Assembly: GCA_043806975.1 (NCBI GenBank)
Contig: JAZDGL010000018.1
Location: 1 to 37,747 of the forward strand
Length of the DNA: 37,747 bases
Source: JAZDGL01 sp043806975
GTDB taxonomy: Bacteria; Patescibacteriota; Minisyncoccia; CAYZDR01
Direction: 5' to 3'
Made by a program: the position numbers and the translations under genes. This document shows, one piece after another, positions 37,133-37,747 of the stretch. The notes under the pieces were generated by a model. That model saw nothing but the letters and a program-made list of their open reading frames with translations. It did no database searches and was not told where the DNA came from. Each line of letters starts with the position of its first letter. Position 1 is the first letter of the stretch.

Positions 37133-37354
37133 ATGAAGTATGGAGTAAAGGGGATTGAAAGAGATAATTTTTGTCGTAAAAGTCAAGGAAAATTTATTTG
37201 TTTTGCAGATGGAAATTTTGCTATTTGCAAATTTTGTTTTATGTCCTTAATACAGGGACAAAAAGAAAGGTGTTTTTATTTTGAAAATGAGAGATGCACA
37301 AATTCTAGTGCTAAAATTTCTGCATCATCTGTATCACAGGAAGAAAAAATTTAA
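37133..37354 (+). CDS. Small cysteine-rich protein, 73 residues
   Basis: Not recognised. MKYGVKGIERDNFCRKSQGK, then FICFADGNFAICKFCFMSLI and KERCFYFENERC: six cysteines, including C-x2-C in ICKFC, which could bind zinc as a ribbon. The C-terminal 15 residues are polar and serine-rich. A strong SD, GGGAGGGAAG, precedes the ATG at 37133; the terminator at 37353-37386 overlaps its stop. A TTGACA at 37101 has no -10 behind it at the right distance, so its promoter is not clear. Confidence 0.65.
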   Translation: MKYGVKGIERDNFCRKSQGKFICFADGNFAICKFCFMSLIQGQKERCFYFENERCTNSSAKISASSVSQEEKI

Positions 37355-37386
37355 GTCAATTACTATTGACTTAGTAGTTTTTTTGG
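37353..37386 (+). terminator. Terminator of the cysteine-rich gene
   Basis: AAGTCAAT (37353-37360), loop TACT, ATTGACTT (37365-37372), then AGTAGTTTTTTT. The stem uses the stop codon and the -35 of the next promoter. Confidence 0.7.
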
Positions 37387-37394
37387 TGTAGAAT
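37366..37394 (+). promoter_or_regulatory. Promoter before the 21-residue ORF
   Basis: TTGACT (37366-37371), 17-base spacer, TAGAAT (37389-37394). It overlaps the terminator stem just upstream. Confidence 0.6.
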
Positions 37395-37452
37395 GATTAT
37401 TGATAATGAGATGATGTTTTTTGACAAAAATTTTACTGAAAGAGGTCGCGAT

Positions 37453-37518
37453 ATGCAAAAGATGAAAGATTTTTTTCTAAGAATTTATTTATTCGTTTTA
37501 TCACTAGTGTCCGCTTAA
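37453..37518 (+). CDS. Possible 21-residue hydrophobic peptide
   Basis: MQKMKDFFLRIYLFVLSLVSA, with an SD-like AGAGGT (37441-37446) 6 bases before the ATG and a promoter at 37366. It looks like a signal peptide or single-span microprotein. It could equally be the leader of the following glycosyltransferase gene. Too short for a firm call. Confidence 0.3.
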   Translation: MQKMKDFFLRIYLFVLSLVSA

Positions 37519-37619
37519 AAATTTAGAGATCCTTTAAAATCATATAAATTAAGACAAATACTAAAGATACACCTATTTTAGCAAAGACAAGCTTGCCTAA
37601 AATCTAATATTGGAGTATT

Positions 37620-37747
37620 ATGAAGAATAAGCCACTTATTTCTGTCATTATTCCCGCCAGAAATGAATTCCCTAACATAGTCCATACCCTTTACTCAATA
37701 GTCCATTGCTTAGAAGCAGATGGATTTTCGTATAAGGACTTTGAAAT
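37620..37747 (+). CDS. Glycosyltransferase family 2, N-terminal part (runs off window)
   Basis: Only 42 codons are visible. They read MKNKPLISVIIPARNEFPNI and then a helix (TLYSIVHCLEADGF), the standard first strand and helix of GT2 enzymes. GGAG lies 5 bases before the ATG. Substrate unknown. Confidence 0.85.
   Translation, partial: MKNKPLISVIIPARNEFPNIVHTLYSIVHCLEADGFSYKDFE

Noticed and set aside
37393..37518. 41-codon frame starting at 37393
   Set aside because: Its first ATG lies inside the predicted -10 box, so it would not be transcribed; only the shorter SD-led frame at 37453 is kept.

Overview
The window looks like a piece of a candidate-phyla-radiation (Patescibacteria) genome, most likely Parcubacteria-like. 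The evidence is a low-GC, compact gene set with short spacers and few Shine-Dalgarno (SD) sequences before core genes, standard use of TGA as stop, and many small palindromic repeats that also read as short in-frame peptides (ACPEL.., LPAGRQ, SSYGLWRDAARK, SVIPNDPKG), a pattern I associate with this group. The lineage is inferred from sequence style; no marker phylogeny was possible.

Layout. 1-211: start of a minus-strand DEAD/DEAH helicase with its promoter. 212-894: no gene, mainly repeats, then a promoter and long leader for an unknown 162-residue protein. 1635-6757: cell-wall/division operon mraZ-rsmH-ftsL-ftsI-murF, with promoter, MraZ operator and terminator. 6758-7459: repeat, tRNA-Glu(CTC) and a separate unit encoding a 52-residue orphan protein. 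7460-9366: lgt, a translationally coupled 41-residue membrane peptide, and a two-domain DsbA-like protein. 9539-14259: tRNA(CAT), then a thioredoxin-membrane fusion, a shortened NuoF-like flavoprotein, a complete [FeFe] hydrogenase and a small ECF-S-like membrane protein. 14309-15742: a metallopeptidase-like gene split by a frameshift plus a small gene. 15826-23935: envelope polysaccharide genes (methyltransferase, GT9, O-antigen ligase/polymerase, two GT2s, LytR-CpsA-Psr protein) and a C-terminal processing protease. 24058-26918: rplI, pyrG, rpmA. 27019-30235: an Ada-like zinc-motif membrane protein, a RecB-type nuclease, a MntA-HepT toxin-antitoxin pair and a VanX-type dipeptidase. 30236-32443: repeats, two small orphan genes with strong promoters and structured leaders, and a GNAT acetyltransferase. 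32444-37034 (minus): WecG/TagA glycosyltransferase, gltX, a coiled-coil C39-like peptidase and a CofE-like ligase. 37035-37747: a small Cys-rich protein, a possible 21-residue peptide and the start of another GT2.

How the parts relate. Most genes serve envelope building: peptidoglycan (ftsI, murF, VanX-like, coiled-coil peptidase), lipoproteins (lgt), surface glycans (GTs, O-antigen ligase, LCP, WecG) and thiol chemistry outside the membrane (DsbA-like, thioredoxin fusion). The hydrogenase genes follow the thioredoxin fusion by 12 bases, so H2/NADH redox may be linked to the envelope thiol system; that is a hypothesis.

The most distinctive signal is the repeats. At least seven copies of a 90-170 bp element with TAGCTCCCGC termini sit between genes. 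GTCAT-type palindromes and other repeats intrude into genes: a 30-codon insert in pyrG, about 17 codons in gltX, a repeat-encoded C-terminus in wecG, and likely SD sites for rpmA and the ECF-S-like gene.

Gene-free stretches over 300 bases: 212-894, 1384-1775, 6696-7162, 30236-30592, 30800-31275 and 32088-32443. Their contents are listed as repeats, tRNA, promoters, leaders and terminators; I see no further genes in them.
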